Origin: Psychroserpens ponticola
GTDB taxonomy: Bacteria > Bacteroidota > Bacteroidia > Flavobacteriales > Flavobacteriaceae
Reading direction: 5' to 3'
Length of the DNA: 64,000 bases
NCBI RefSeq assembly: GCF_023556315.2
Contig: NZ_CP116221.1
Location: 2,243,001-2,307,000 of the forward strand
Part shown: positions 36,203-44,288 of the stretch, in pieces
Layout of the letters: the number at the start of each line of letters is the position of its first letter
Position numbering within the stretch: the first letter of the stretch is position 1
Translations under genes and position numbers: made by a program
Notes under the pieces: generated by a model
What the model was told of the DNA's origin: nothing
Databases searched by the model: none
What the model saw: the letters and a program-made list of their open reading frames with translations, nothing else

Positions 36203-37567
36203 ATGGAAAACGATGCCATCTCTTTTGAAGATTTAAATTTAAACACACCATTATACAATGCGCTAAACGACTTGGGCTTTGTAAAACCGACTCCTATTCA
36301 GTCTAAAGCTTTCAATCTTGTGGCTTCAGGAAAAGATGTTGTTGGTATTGCGCAAACTGGAACAGGTAAAACATTTGCTTACATGCTACCTATTTTGCGT
36401 CATTTAAAATATTCTACTCAAGACAATCCTAGAGTTTTAATTTTGGTTCCTACACGTGAACTTGTTGTTCAGGTCGTTGATGAAATTGAAAAACTAGCTG
36501 CTTACATTAATGTTAGAGTTTTAGGTGTTTATGGTGGCACAAATATCAATACACAAAAACAGGCTGTTGCTCAAGGGCAAGATATTATTGTAGCAACTCC
36601 AGGCCGTTTATTTGATCTCGCTGTAAGTCATGTGTTGCATTTAAAAAGCATTCAAAAATTAGTGATTGATGAAGTTGATGTGATGTTAGATTTAGGATTT
36701 AGACATCAATTACTTAATATATTTGACATCTTACCTGAGCGAAGACAAAACATTATGTTTTCGGCAACTATGACTGAAGATGTTGATGCATTAATAACAG
36801 ATTTCTTCACAAAACCTCAACGCGTAACTATTGCAGTTTCTGGAACACCGTTGCATAATATTGAACAAGAACGTTATGATGTTGCAAACTTTCATACGAA
36901 GACTAATTTATTAGAATATCTATTAAACGATTCTGAAACCTATAATAAAGTTCTCGTTTTTGTCGCTTTTAAAAGATTGGCAGATTTACTATTTGAAGAA
37001 ATAGAAGAACGCTTCCCAGGACAATCTTGTGTGATTCATTCTAATAAAACTCAAAATTACCGACTAAGAAGCATTGAGCAATTTAGAGCTGGAGATAATA
37101 GAATGTTGATCGCTACAGATGTCATGGCTCGTGGACTAGATATTGAAAACATAAGTCATGTTATTAATTTTGACACGCCAAAGTTTCCAGAAAATTACAT
37201 GCATCGTATTGGTAGAACTGGACGTGCTGAACAACAAGGTCGAGCACTCACCTTCTCTACTAAAAAAGAGCAAGAAGCGATTGAGACCATTCAGGAGTAT
37301 ATGGAAATGAAAATCCCATTAATAGATTTCCCAGAAAACGTTGAAATTTCTAAACAATTAATTGAAGAAGAGCGTCCTCAAATTAGAGAACACAACAATC
37401 CAACAAAACAAACTGGAGATGATGTTCCTGGCCCAGCATTTCATGAGAAAAAAGACAAAAACAAAAAGGAAAATTTAGGAGGTTCTTATAAATTTAAAAT
37501 TGCAGCAAAATACAAGAAACCTAAAACTAGAGGAGACAAAAATTACAACAAGCGAAATAAGAAATAA
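36203..37567 (+). CDS. DEAD-box ATP-dependent RNA helicase (RhlE-like)
   Basis: A 454-residue helicase that unwinds RNA in ribosome assembly or mRNA turnover. All motifs are in order: Q motif GFVKPTPIQ, motif I AQTGTGKT (about 55-62), Ib TPGRL, motif II DEVD (rather than DEAD), motif III SAT, motif IV LVFVAFKRLADLL, motif V ATDVMARGLDI and motif VI HRIGRTGR. The C-terminus is a basic, lysine-rich tail of about 80 residues (ending YKKPKTRGDKNYNKRNKK), suited to RNA binding. The promoter ends a few bases before the ATG. Confidence 0.95.
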   Translation: MENDAISFEDLNLNTPLYNALNDLGFVKPTPIQSKAFNLVASGKDVVGIAQTGTGKTFAYMLPILRHLKYSTQDNPRVLILVPTRELVVQVVDEIEKLAAYINVRVLGVYGGTNINTQKQAVAQGQDIIVATPGRLFDLAVSHVLHLKSIQKLVIDEVDVMLDLGFRHQLLNIFDILPERRQNIMFSATMTEDVDALITDFFTKPQRVTIAVSGTPLHNIEQERYDVANFHTKTNLLEYLLNDSETYNKVLVFVAFKRLADLLFEEIEERFPGQSCVIHSNKTQNYRLRSIEQFRAGDNRMLIATDVMARGLDIENISHVINFDTPKFPENYMHRIGRTGRAEQQGRALTFSTKKEQEAIETIQEYMEMKIPLIDFPENVEISKQLIEEERPQIREHNNPTKQTGDDVPGPAFHEKKDKNKKENLGGSYKFKIAAKYKKPKTRGDKNYNKRNKK

Positions 37568-37580
37568 GTAATACAGCACA

Positions 37581-37612
37581 CAGTATTCAGTATTCAGTAT
37601 TCAGTATTCAGT
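37581..37612. repeat. heptanucleotide tandem repeat CAGTATT
   Basis: Four full copies of CAGTATT plus a partial one lie directly after the DEAD-box helicase stop. This is intergenic and may vary in number between strains. Confidence 0.8.
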
Positions 37613-37660
37613 CCTTACTCGTATGTAAAACAATTAAGAATGTTCTGCTTGATTTATCAT

Positions 37661-37693
37661 AAAAAAATCCCTTTTCAAATTAATGAAAAGGGA
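37661..37693 (-). terminator. terminator of the sigma/MscS operon
   Basis: A perfect 10-bp stem (TCCCTTTTCA / TGAAAAGGGA) with a 6-nt loop is followed on the minus strand by seven Ts. It is 63 nt past the stop of the MscS gene. Confidence 0.75.
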
Positions 37694-37755
37694 AAGTGAA
37701 CCATCGTCAAATCGTTAAAGACTTATAATCATACTAACCTTTAACCCTAAATTAC

Positions 37756-38583
37756 TTAGTCTATAATTTTTATCTGATTCTCCACTATATCTTTAATAGG
37801 AACTATAAGTTTTCCTTCTGAGTTTTTGAGTGTCACTGAGATATTGCTTATTGCACCTACTTCGTACACTTTAGTCTCAAACTCTATTTTCTGACCAACT
37901 TCATAGGTCTTTCTTGTATAAAATGTTCTTAATAAATCGGCAACTACTTCTCTTGCTCCTAATCCAAATGCCAATGCAAATGACACTAAGAAAGCAGCAA
38001 GAATCATTGTAAGATTACTTGTTATGATTTCTGTATCAACACCTGCTTGATTTAGAGCTGTTATTGAAATGAATATGATTAACAAGAAAAACACGACTTG
38101 ACTTATCATTTTTCCACCAGACAAATCCATAGACTCAAAAAAGGATTTTAGTCCGTTTTTTACAAAATTTGCAAACAACAATCCTAAAGTAAAGATGATT
38201 AGAGCTACAAATAATTGAGGCAAATAACCTAAGAAATTACTGATTTGCTCTGATAAGGTTTTCATATTTAATATATCAGAAACTATAATCAGCAACATGA
38301 TATAAATAACCCATTTTACAAAGGTTGACACAATTTTTATAGTATCAAAATTGAGTTGTTTACCTTCAACAATTTCTATTTCATTTAACTTATCATCTAG
38401 TTTATTAGCGTGAGCGAGTTTCAATGCTTTTTTGATAAGCTTAACTACAATTTTAGTAATTAACCAACCTATGATTAATACTACTAATGCTAAAACGACA
38501 TTCATTAACATGCTAGATATTTCTGGCCACATACCACTTAATGAATCTAATGCGTTATTCTTAATATCTGTTACTTTGTCCAT
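37756..38583 (-). CDS. small-conductance mechanosensitive channel (MscS family)
   Basis: A 275-residue MscS-type channel that opens on membrane tension and releases solutes on hypo-osmotic shock. It has about four or five TM helices (21-45, 87-110, 118-140, 157-178 and 186-205). The pore-lining helix ends AFLVSFALAFGLGAREVVADLL, here shortened to FGLGAREVVADLL, before the cytoplasmic beta domain TYEVGQKIEFETKVYEVG. The C-terminal part of the vestibule is short, so this is one of the small, minimal members. It is the third gene of an operon with an ECF sigma factor and a 58-residue protein, ending at the hairpin terminator. Confidence 0.9.
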   Translation of the reverse strand: MDKVTDIKNNALDSLSGMWPEISSMLMNVVLALVVLIIGWLITKIVVKLIKKALKLAHANKLDDKLNEIEIVEGKQLNFDTIKIVSTFVKWVIYIMLLIIVSDILNMKTLSEQISNFLGYLPQLFVALIIFTLGLLFANFVKNGLKSFFESMDLSGGKMISQVVFFLLIIFISITALNQAGVDTEIITSNLTMILAAFLVSFALAFGLGAREVVADLLRTFYTRKTYEVGQKIEFETKVYEVGAISNISVTLKNSEGKLIVPIKDIVENQIKIID

Positions 38584-38610
38584 TACGTTTGATTATATAT
38601 TAATAGCTAA

Positions 38611-38787
38611 TTATTTTTTATCTCTTTTATTCATTACTGTCTCTATAACGTCACCAAGATTGTAAGAAAACAATTCTGCTAACTCCATCAATAATTTTGC
38701 AATAGCAATATCATTCATCACCTTAGACTTAAGTTCTGGTGGAACTGCTCTCAATGGCTTATTTATGTCTTTAAAAGGATTCTCCAT
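38611..38787 (-). CDS. small conserved-looking 58-residue protein overlapping the sigma factor gene
   Basis: This gene was found by hand. Its ATG shares a base with the stop of the sigma factor gene (TAATG at 38789-38785), the classic sign of translational coupling. It encodes 58 residues: MENPFKDINKPLRAVPPELK, a helix with VMNDIAIAKLLMELAELFSYN, split here as VMNDIAIAKLLMELAELF, then a charged tail ending NKRDKK. It is soluble and helical. A short regulator of the sigma factor is a natural idea, since anti-sigma genes often follow and overlap ECF genes, but it has no zinc-binding or TM anchor, so this is inference. Confidence 0.7.
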   Translation of the reverse strand: MENPFKDINKPLRAVPPELKSKVMNDIAIAKLLMELAELFSYNLGDVIETVMNKRDKK

Positions 38788-39389
38788 TACACAAGATTAT
38801 CATTATAAACAGTTAACAATTTGTCCTTAGCACGTTTGATTCTCATCTTCACAGCACTTTCTCCAATATCTAAAACACTTACAATCTCTCTAATGGAAAG
38901 ATTATCTTGGTATTTTAGCAACAGTATCATTTTTTCTTCAGGCGAAACGAGTTCTAAAGCTTGTTTGAGTTTATCTATTCTCATATCATTAAACTCTTCG
39001 TCGTTTGGCTCTTCAGAAATATTTTCTATATCTGCATAATCTACAGATTGCTTTTCAAATTTTTTAGCTGTATTTCGTGTGACATAATTAACACAATGGT
39101 TATAGGTAAATGCATACAACCATGTTGAAAACTTAGACTTCCCTTTGAAACTTGCCAGCTTAACAAATAGTTTCAAAAACACGTCTTGCGTTAAATCTTT
39201 TGCTTCGTCTTCATCTTTAGCAAAACCATAACATTTGTTATAAACTAAAGATGCAAAACGATCATACAGGACTTCAAAAAGTAAAGTATCATTGTTTTTC
39301 ACAATATTACTCACCAGTTCTTCGTCTGTTTGCTTGTTATTTTTTTTTAAGGGTTCCAAAAATATTGGATTGATTATAAAGGTTAACAT
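38787..39389 (-). CDS. ECF-type RNA polymerase sigma factor
   Basis: A sigma-70 family factor of group 4 (ECF). The protein of 200 residues has region 2 (FEVLYDRFASLVYNKCYGF, AKDLTQDVFLKLFVKL, FSTWLYAFTYNHCVNY) and region 4 with an HTH (LLLKYQDNLSIREIVSVLDI, GESAVKMRIKRAKDKL). Expected to direct RNA polymerase to a small set of genes, perhaps envelope or osmotic stress given the MscS gene in its operon. A longer frame from GTG at 39401 exists, but the ATG at 39389 is better. A TAATTTTG box lies 49 nt upstream. Followed by a TAATG overlap with the 58-residue gene. Confidence 0.92.
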   Translation of the reverse strand: MLTFIINPIFLEPLKKNNKQTDEELVSNIVKNNDTLLFEVLYDRFASLVYNKCYGFAKDEDEAKDLTQDVFLKLFVKLASFKGKSKFSTWLYAFTYNHCVNYVTRNTAKKFEKQSVDYADIENISEEPNDEEFNDMRIDKLKQALELVSPEEKMILLLKYQDNLSIREIVSVLDIGESAVKMRIKRAKDKLLTVYNDNLV

Positions 39390-39437
39390 TAAGACACACA
39401 CTTATAAATTAAGTCACATCTTAATACTTAAGAATTT

Positions 39438-39445
39438 CAAAATTA
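39438..39445 (-). promoter_or_regulatory. -7 box of the ECF sigma factor operon
   Basis: Minus strand TAATTTTG, an exact TAnnTTTG match. A TTG lies 23 nt further upstream (39471-39469), at the long end of the accepted spacing. Confidence 0.45.
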
Positions 39446-39484
39446 TGAAAATTAACAGTTGAAGACTTCAAAAAGCACACATAA

Positions 39485-39514
39485 AAAAAGCGAATTCAAA
39501 TGAATTCGCTTTTT
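39485..39514 (-). terminator. terminator downstream of the esterase gene
   Basis: Perfect stem AAAAAGCGAATTCA / TGAATTCGCTTTTT with a 2-nt loop, 24 nt past the stop of the esterase gene. The flanking A and T runs make it usable in both directions. Confidence 0.75.
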
Positions 39515-39538
39515 AAATTAAGATATAAATAAACTATT

Positions 39539-40792
39539 TTAGTTTTGACTTAGAGCTTCTATACGTCTTTTTAGTTGTTCATCTCTATTTATATTGTAAG
39601 CAATATTAAGGTGTTTTATAGCGTTTTCTATATCATTTACCGATTCGAAATAATCAGCTAGCATTTCATATGCCAGAGTTTTATTTGGATAATACTCAAT
39701 TGCTTTATTTAAAAATAATTTGGCCTTTTCTTTTTGATCAGTTTGAAAATACATGTGTCCATAGCCTACAAAAAGTTCTTCTACCATAGGTGGCACAACA
39801 TAACCAAAATGGTTTTTATATATTTCTTCTTGATTTTTTAATGATTCAATTAAATCTTCTATTGAAGTTTCAGGATTATTATATGTCTGCGGACTTTTAA
39901 ATTGATACCATTTGAAAACAGCAACTAATCCATCTCTAATTGCTGGCAATGGCACAGTTCCATGCAAATCTTCAGGGTACACCTTCCAGCTAAATTGAAG
40001 TCCGTTTTGTTTTTGAGCTGAAGCATATTCAGAAAACTCAACAATTGAACGCGGAAACAATGTAAACTCTGAAGTATTTTCCATCAAATTATCTATTGTA
40101 ACTGTATCATCAGACATATGTAATTGCTCAGCAGCAAAAGCGACAAACAATGATTTACCTTTAAAGGATTTACTTTTCAACTTAACTTTTGCTTCTTTTA
40201 ATAATTTTTGACCATCCCAATCTAAACTTGGGTCAATTGCTATATAATTATTAAAAAGATGAGAATGTTTTAGCAAAACATTTATTGTAAACAGTCCAGC
40301 GTAAGAATGGCCAATCAATGTTCGATATCTAGACGTCTGAAATGTTTTATCAATGTAAGGCATTAAATCGGTTTCAATAAATGTTGTAAACTGTTCTGCT
40401 CCTCCACTTTCATTTTGCATAGTAGCGCCACGACGATTTTCAATTTTTGAAATCGTTAAATTACGTGTTCTGTTTTTTCTATTTGATATGCCTACCAAAA
40501 TCATATGCGGCATATAATGTCCCCAATAATTATCATAAACAACTTCTAAACTTGATTTTAACGAAAAACCATCTAATAAATAGATTACAGGATATTTAGC
40601 TTTGCTTTTCGGATTGTAATTTTCTGGCAATTTTACCCAAAAATGCCTATAACTATTTAAAGTCTTTGAATATATACTATCTGTAATCTCATAATCTATT
40701 TGATTAAATCCATCTTGTGTAGATTGAGCATATATCGACAGACTTGATAATACCGTAATTATAGTTACTGTTATTTGAATTATTTTTCTCAT
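39539..40792 (-). CDS. secreted esterase (esterase D/IroE type) with TPR-like C-terminus
   Basis: A 417-residue exported alpha/beta hydrolase. Signal peptide about 1-22 (ending SIYAQS); hydrolase domain about 30-285 with KYPVIYLLDG, nucleophile TLIGHSYAGLFT (Ser near 164) and a likely His in PEDLHGTVPLPA; then about 100 residues of helical repeats of TPR form (GHMYFQTDQKEKAKLFLNKA, AYEMLADYFESVNDIENAIK). Members of this family cut ester bonds in siderophores and other small molecules; the substrate here is unknown. Second in an operon 21 nt after the ExbB-like gene. Confidence 0.88.
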   Translation of the reverse strand: MRKIIQITVTIITVLSSLSIYAQSTQDGFNQIDYEITDSIYSKTLNSYRHFWVKLPENYNPKSKAKYPVIYLLDGFSLKSSLEVVYDNYWGHYMPHMILVGISNRKNRTRNLTISKIENRRGATMQNESGGAEQFTTFIETDLMPYIDKTFQTSRYRTLIGHSYAGLFTINVLLKHSHLFNNYIAIDPSLDWDGQKLLKEAKVKLKSKSFKGKSLFVAFAAEQLHMSDDTVTIDNLMENTSEFTLFPRSIVEFSEYASAQKQNGLQFSWKVYPEDLHGTVPLPAIRDGLVAVFKWYQFKSPQTYNNPETSIEDLIESLKNQEEIYKNHFGYVVPPMVEELFVGYGHMYFQTDQKEKAKLFLNKAIEYYPNKTLAYEMLADYFESVNDIENAIKHLNIAYNINRDEQLKRRIEALSQN

Positions 40793-40813
40793 AATTTAAA
40801 CATGAATATTAAA

Positions 40814-41236
40814 TTATTCTGAAACCTCTTCAGAAGTTAACACAAATCTTAAAACAATAATTCCTACTCTAGTCACTACAAAAGTAAAAAGTCCAAAAGT
40901 TGCTGTTAATAATGACACTTTTAGTCCTCCAGCAAAAATAGATGGATCAGGATTACCCATTGCTTCAACAGAATCAAACGCTGTAATTAAACCAAGAACT
41001 GAACCTAGAAATCCTAATACAAGACCTAGCAAGCTAGAATCGGATGCAAGTTTTAACATTTTACGTGCTTTTTCTTCAGTTTTTTTTGCAGAAGAAAATC
41101 CAATCACAAGAAATACAATGGAAATAAGCAAACAAATTAATATTAGCGTCATGAAAAATGGTCCACCATCCATAAAAATATTCATAAAAATTGAAAAGTT
41201 AAATATGCTCTTTAAAGCAAGTGTTAGTGTCATCAT
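40814..41236 (-). CDS. orphan MotA/TolQ/ExbB-type channel protein
   Basis: A 140-residue inner-membrane protein with three TM helices (about 27-47, 65-90 and 105-130). The middle portion LGLVLGFLGSVLGLITAFDS and KVSLLTATFGLFTFVV are the conserved TolQ/ExbB proton-channel helices. Usual members are 200 or more residues and are paired with an ExbD/TolR protein; none is encoded next to this one. The gene is followed by the exported esterase and faces the divergent LytS/LytTR pair across 189 nt, which may control it. A TAAGTTTG box lies 27 nt upstream of the start. Confidence 0.82.
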   Translation of the reverse strand: MMTLTLALKSIFNFSIFMNIFMDGGPFFMTLILICLLISIVFLVIGFSSAKKTEEKARKMLKLASDSSLLGLVLGFLGSVLGLITAFDSVEAMGNPDPSIFAGGLKVSLLTATFGLFTFVVTRVGIIVLRFVLTSEEVSE

Positions 41237-41262
41237 AGTTTTTAAATTTAGTTAAACATACT

Positions 41263-41270
41263 CAAACTTA
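41263..41270 (-). promoter_or_regulatory. -7 box of the ExbB-like/esterase operon
   Basis: Minus strand TAAGTTTG, exact TAnnTTTG match, 27 nt upstream of the ATG. No clear -33 element. Confidence 0.4.
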
Positions 41271-41425
41271 AAAATTAAGAGTTCTGATATTTAATTAATG
41301 CGACCAACAACCATTTTGCAGATGGATTCTACATAAATGTCAAAAAGCTTGCTAAATTGGTTGTTCATCTCAAAATAGACTTATCCAGTAAAAAAATATA
41401 GTATTATTGTATTGAACAACAGTAT

Positions 41426-42487
41426 ATGTTTACAAAGCAATTCATTTTAAAAAAAATAGGACAGATCATTTTACACCTTCTTTTTTGGGTTGGTGTATTA
41501 TTTTTCTACACCTATTTTTTTGGAGTAAATAGCTCTAAATTTGAAGATACCTTACTCTTTTCACTTTGTTTAATGCCTACAACAATTGCAACTACTTATG
41601 TCTCGACGTATAAATTAATACCAGATTATTTAGTCACTAAACAGTATTGGCGATTTGCTCTTTATAGTTTATACACACTCATCATATCTGTATATTTATT
41701 AATGGTTTCGATTTTTTTTAGTCTCATTTACATTTCAAATTTCGAATATGACGAAATGAATCCTGCTACCAAAAATATAATTTTTATTTGCACTGCTGTT
41801 TATTTAGTCGTCGTCATCGTTAGCGCTTTTAAACTATTAAAACTGAATTTAAAGCAAGCTTCTGAAACAAAAGCATTAGAAACTAAAATCCTAGACACGC
41901 AACTAAAACTTAAGGAACAAGAGCTTAATTATTTGAAGATGCAAATTCATCCGCATTTCTTATTTAATACACTAAATACGATGTATGGTTTTGCGTTGAA
42001 GAAAGCTGAACAAACACCAGATATGATTCTGAAACTGTCTAACCTATTAGATTATCTATTGTATCAAGCTGAAAAACCTTTCGTTTTATTGTCTGAAGAA
42101 ATTGCACATATTAAAGATTATATCGATTTAGAAAAAATGCGATTTAACGACACACTACAAGTCAATTTTAATATTGAAGTTGCTTCAGAAACGACAAGCA
42201 TTGCTCCAATGCTATTGCTTCCGTTTATAGAAAACAGTTTCAAACATGGAAGTATTGTTGATGGCAAACTCACAATTAACATTCAACTTACAGCAGATAC
42301 AAACTCCATTGATTTCAGCATACAAAATTCTAATTCTAAAAACTACGATTCTCAACAAGGTATTGGACTAGACAACATACAAAAACGATTGGAATTATTA
42401 TATGCTAACCAATATCAATTAAACATAAAAAATCAAGAGAATCAATTTTCTGTACAACTTCAGTTAAAAACAGTTAATCATGACTAA
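41426..42487 (+). CDS. LytS/YehU-type sensor histidine kinase
   Basis: A 353-residue kinase with four N-terminal TM helices (about 11-30, 43-62, 73-98 and 116-138) and no separate sensor domain, a coiled-coil linker, then the His_kinase domain: MQIHPHFLFNTLNTMYGFAL (phospho-His near 175) and an HATPase with PFIENSFKHGSIV and GIGLDNIQKRLELLY. It belongs to the LytS/YehU class that pairs with LytTR regulators. Its stop overlaps the ATG of the response regulator by 8 nt. Divergent from the ExbB-like operon, which may be its target. Confidence 0.93.
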   Translation: MFTKQFILKKIGQIILHLLFWVGVLFFYTYFFGVNSSKFEDTLLFSLCLMPTTIATTYVSTYKLIPDYLVTKQYWRFALYSLYTLIISVYLLMVSIFFSLIYISNFEYDEMNPATKNIIFICTAVYLVVVIVSAFKLLKLNLKQASETKALETKILDTQLKLKEQELNYLKMQIHPHFLFNTLNTMYGFALKKAEQTPDMILKLSNLLDYLLYQAEKPFVLLSEEIAHIKDYIDLEKMRFNDTLQVNFNIEVASETTSIAPMLLLPFIENSFKHGSIVDGKLTINIQLTADTNSIDFSIQNSNSKNYDSQQGIGLDNIQKRLELLYANQYQLNIKNQENQFSVQLQLKTVNHD

Positions 42488-43196
42488 AAAGCATCCTATT
42501 TCCTGTTTAATTGTCGATGATGAAGCGATTGCCAGAGAAATCATTGCAACTCATTTATCAAAAATTGACAACATCCATATTGTTGCGAGTTGTAGTAATG
42601 CTGTTGAAGCGTTTAACCACATCAGTAATCAAAAAATTGATTTGGTATTTTTAGATATTAATATGCCTGAAATTTCTGGTATTTCGTTCGCAAAATCTAT
42701 TAATAATGACATTAAAGTTATATTTACAACAGCCTACAGAGACTACGCTGTTGAAGGTTTTGAGCTTAAAGCTGTTGATTATTTATTAAAGCCTATTTCA
42801 TTTGAAAGACTTCAGAAAGCGCTTCACTCCTATTTTGAAATCTATGGCAAAAATGAGCAAATATTAATAGCATCTTCTGAAAATTCTGATTTCATTTTTG
42901 TACGATCAGAACGTAAAATGATCAAAATAAATTTTGATGCTATCATCTACATTGAAAGTTATAGCGATTACCTTAAAATACATTTAAATGAATCAACTAT
43001 AATTACTAGAGAAACCATTACGTCTATTGAAGCCAAACTTCCGAAGTCTTTGTTTTTGAGAATTCACAGATCGTATATTATTTCTATTGCCTCCATTAAT
43101 TCGTTTACGAATGAACACATTACCATTCAAAATAATGCGTTGCCAATTAGCAGAACGTATAAAAAAGAAGTCTTAAGTTTTTTAGAAAAATTTTAA
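42480..43196 (+). CDS. LytTR-family response regulator
   Basis: A 238-residue two-domain regulator. The receiver domain (1-120) has the acidic pair DDEAIAR, phospho-acceptor Asp in VFLDINMPEISG (near 59), Thr in FTTAYRDYA and Lys in YLLKPISFERL. The C-terminal LytTR DNA-binding domain includes FVRSERKMIKINFDAIIYIE, shortened here to RKMIKINFDAIIYIE, then SYSDYLKIHL and FLRIHRSYIISI. It is translationally coupled to the histidine kinase gene, so the pair is a cognate two-component system. Confidence 0.95.
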   Translation: MTKKHPISCLIVDDEAIAREIIATHLSKIDNIHIVASCSNAVEAFNHISNQKIDLVFLDINMPEISGISFAKSINNDIKVIFTTAYRDYAVEGFELKAVDYLLKPISFERLQKALHSYFEIYGKNEQILIASSENSDFIFVRSERKMIKINFDAIIYIESYSDYLKIHLNESTIITRETITSIEAKLPKSLFLRIHRSYIISIASINSFTNEHITIQNNALPISRTYKKEVLSFLEKF

Positions 43197-43240
43197 TCTA
43201 TTCAATAAATCCTCTTTAATTACGTTGAACTAATAATTAT

Positions 43241-43248
43241 TATTTTTG
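43241..43248 (+). promoter_or_regulatory. -7 box upstream of the 43264 gene
   Basis: TATTTTTG, exact TAnnTTTG match, 15 nt before the ATG. The nearest TTG upstream is 13 nt away, so the -33 element is not convincing. Confidence 0.45.
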
Positions 43249-43263
43249 TAGAAAACCTACTTA

Positions 43264-43854
43264 ATGGACGATTATTTACGCAACACTATTCCTAATTTAA
43301 AACCATTTGATTATAATCGTCATCACGATTCGCATTTTATTAATAAAGAATGGGTTTTAGTGAATGGGATTTCAAAGAAAAAGTCGATTTACACCTTTAA
43401 GGAAGATCATATCCTTGAAATATCTAGAAAAGCTTCTATAATAAAAACCTCATGGACATTAAGCATTAGTAATATTTTTTCTATTGAAACCGAAGATGGT
43501 CTCATCATCGTTAAAGCCTATTTTAAGGACGATGATGTTTTGGTATTAAATCATCAAAACAAAAATGAATTTGCGCTTTTCATAAATGCTACAAACTATT
43601 CAGAAGACCTAAATAACGTTGAAGACGTTCAGGTATTCTTAAGAGAAAAATACAAACAAAAAGTATCCAATTTAATTTATGATCACGAATTTTACTACAT
43701 CGAATCGTTTAAAGAATATGGACCTTTTACTGTCGAAGAACTTTCAGAAAAAGTAAAATCTGAACTTATAAGTCCGTATTGCTTCGTTAGAGACATTAAC
43801 GAAGATGATTACAGCAATCGATTACGAGTTTATGATTTAATAAAGGAACTATAA
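43264..43854 (+). CDS. protein with C-terminal GYF_2 (DUF4339)-like segment
   Basis: A 196-residue soluble protein of unknown function. Residues about 20-110 look like a beta-sandwich similar to lipocalin-type folds in small flavobacterial proteins (KEWVLVNGISKKKSIYTFKE, TSWTLSISNIFSIETEDG). The last 50 residues resemble the GYF_2 (DUF4339) pattern, with EYGPFTVEELSEKVKSELIS and SPYCFVRD. GYF_2 domains are protein-interaction modules. It has its own promoter box and converges with the DUF2721 gene. Neither the first half nor the exact job can be identified. Confidence 0.6.
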   Translation: MDDYLRNTIPNLKPFDYNRHHDSHFINKEWVLVNGISKKKSIYTFKEDHILEISRKASIIKTSWTLSISNIFSIETEDGLIIVKAYFKDDDVLVLNHQNKNEFALFINATNYSEDLNNVEDVQVFLREKYKQKVSNLIYDHEFYYIESFKEYGPFTVEELSEKVKSELISPYCFVRDINEDDYSNRLRVYDLIKEL

Positions 43855-43857
43855 CGA

Positions 43858-44265
43858 TTACTTCTTTTTCAAATGACTTTCAATATCACTTAAATGAAGA
43901 CTTAATGCTTTAGCCGAAATTTGAATTTCTTTAATCAATAATGTTAAAGACAGAATAAGTAGAATTAAAGCCAATCCGAAAACCCAAACAGCGAACGTAT
44001 AATAATCGATATAAATCAGGAACATCGTTAAAACACAAAGCAGTAAGCTTGAAATTCCAAAAATTTGCATCCAACGGGTAAGATTTAGTCTTAATTTCAG
44101 ATTCTTTATTTGCTCAATGAGTGAATCGTCCATTTGCTCCAAATACTTATCGTGTAAATTTCTAATGACTGCAGCATAAGCTAAAAAACGATTGGTGTAA
44201 GCCAACATGATTAATGATATTGCAGAAAACAAAAGTGCTGGAGTTGTGAGTGTGAGTTCGTTCAT
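43858..44265 (-). CDS. DUF2721 family membrane protein
   Basis: A 135-residue membrane protein. It has a hydrophobic N-terminal helix (LTTPALLFSAISLIMLAY), the DUF2721 pattern FLAYAAVIRNLHDKY, a charged helix, and two TM helices near the C-terminus (about 68-87 and 92-112). The family has no assigned function that I know. It begins 23 nt after the stop of the first DUF6090 gene upstream and may be the tail gene of that operon. Confidence 0.75.
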   Translation of the reverse strand: MNELTLTTPALLFSAISLIMLAYTNRFLAYAAVIRNLHDKYLEQMDDSLIEQIKNLKLRLNLTRWMQIFGISSLLLCVLTMFLIYIDYYTFAVWVFGLALILLILSLTLLIKEIQISAKALSLHLSDIESHLKKK

Positions 44266-44288
44266 TAAGGTCTTTTTTAATGTAATAG

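Noticed and set aside
39389-39401. GTG start for the sigma factor
   Set aside because: The ATG at 39389 is better and the extra residues add nothing conserved.
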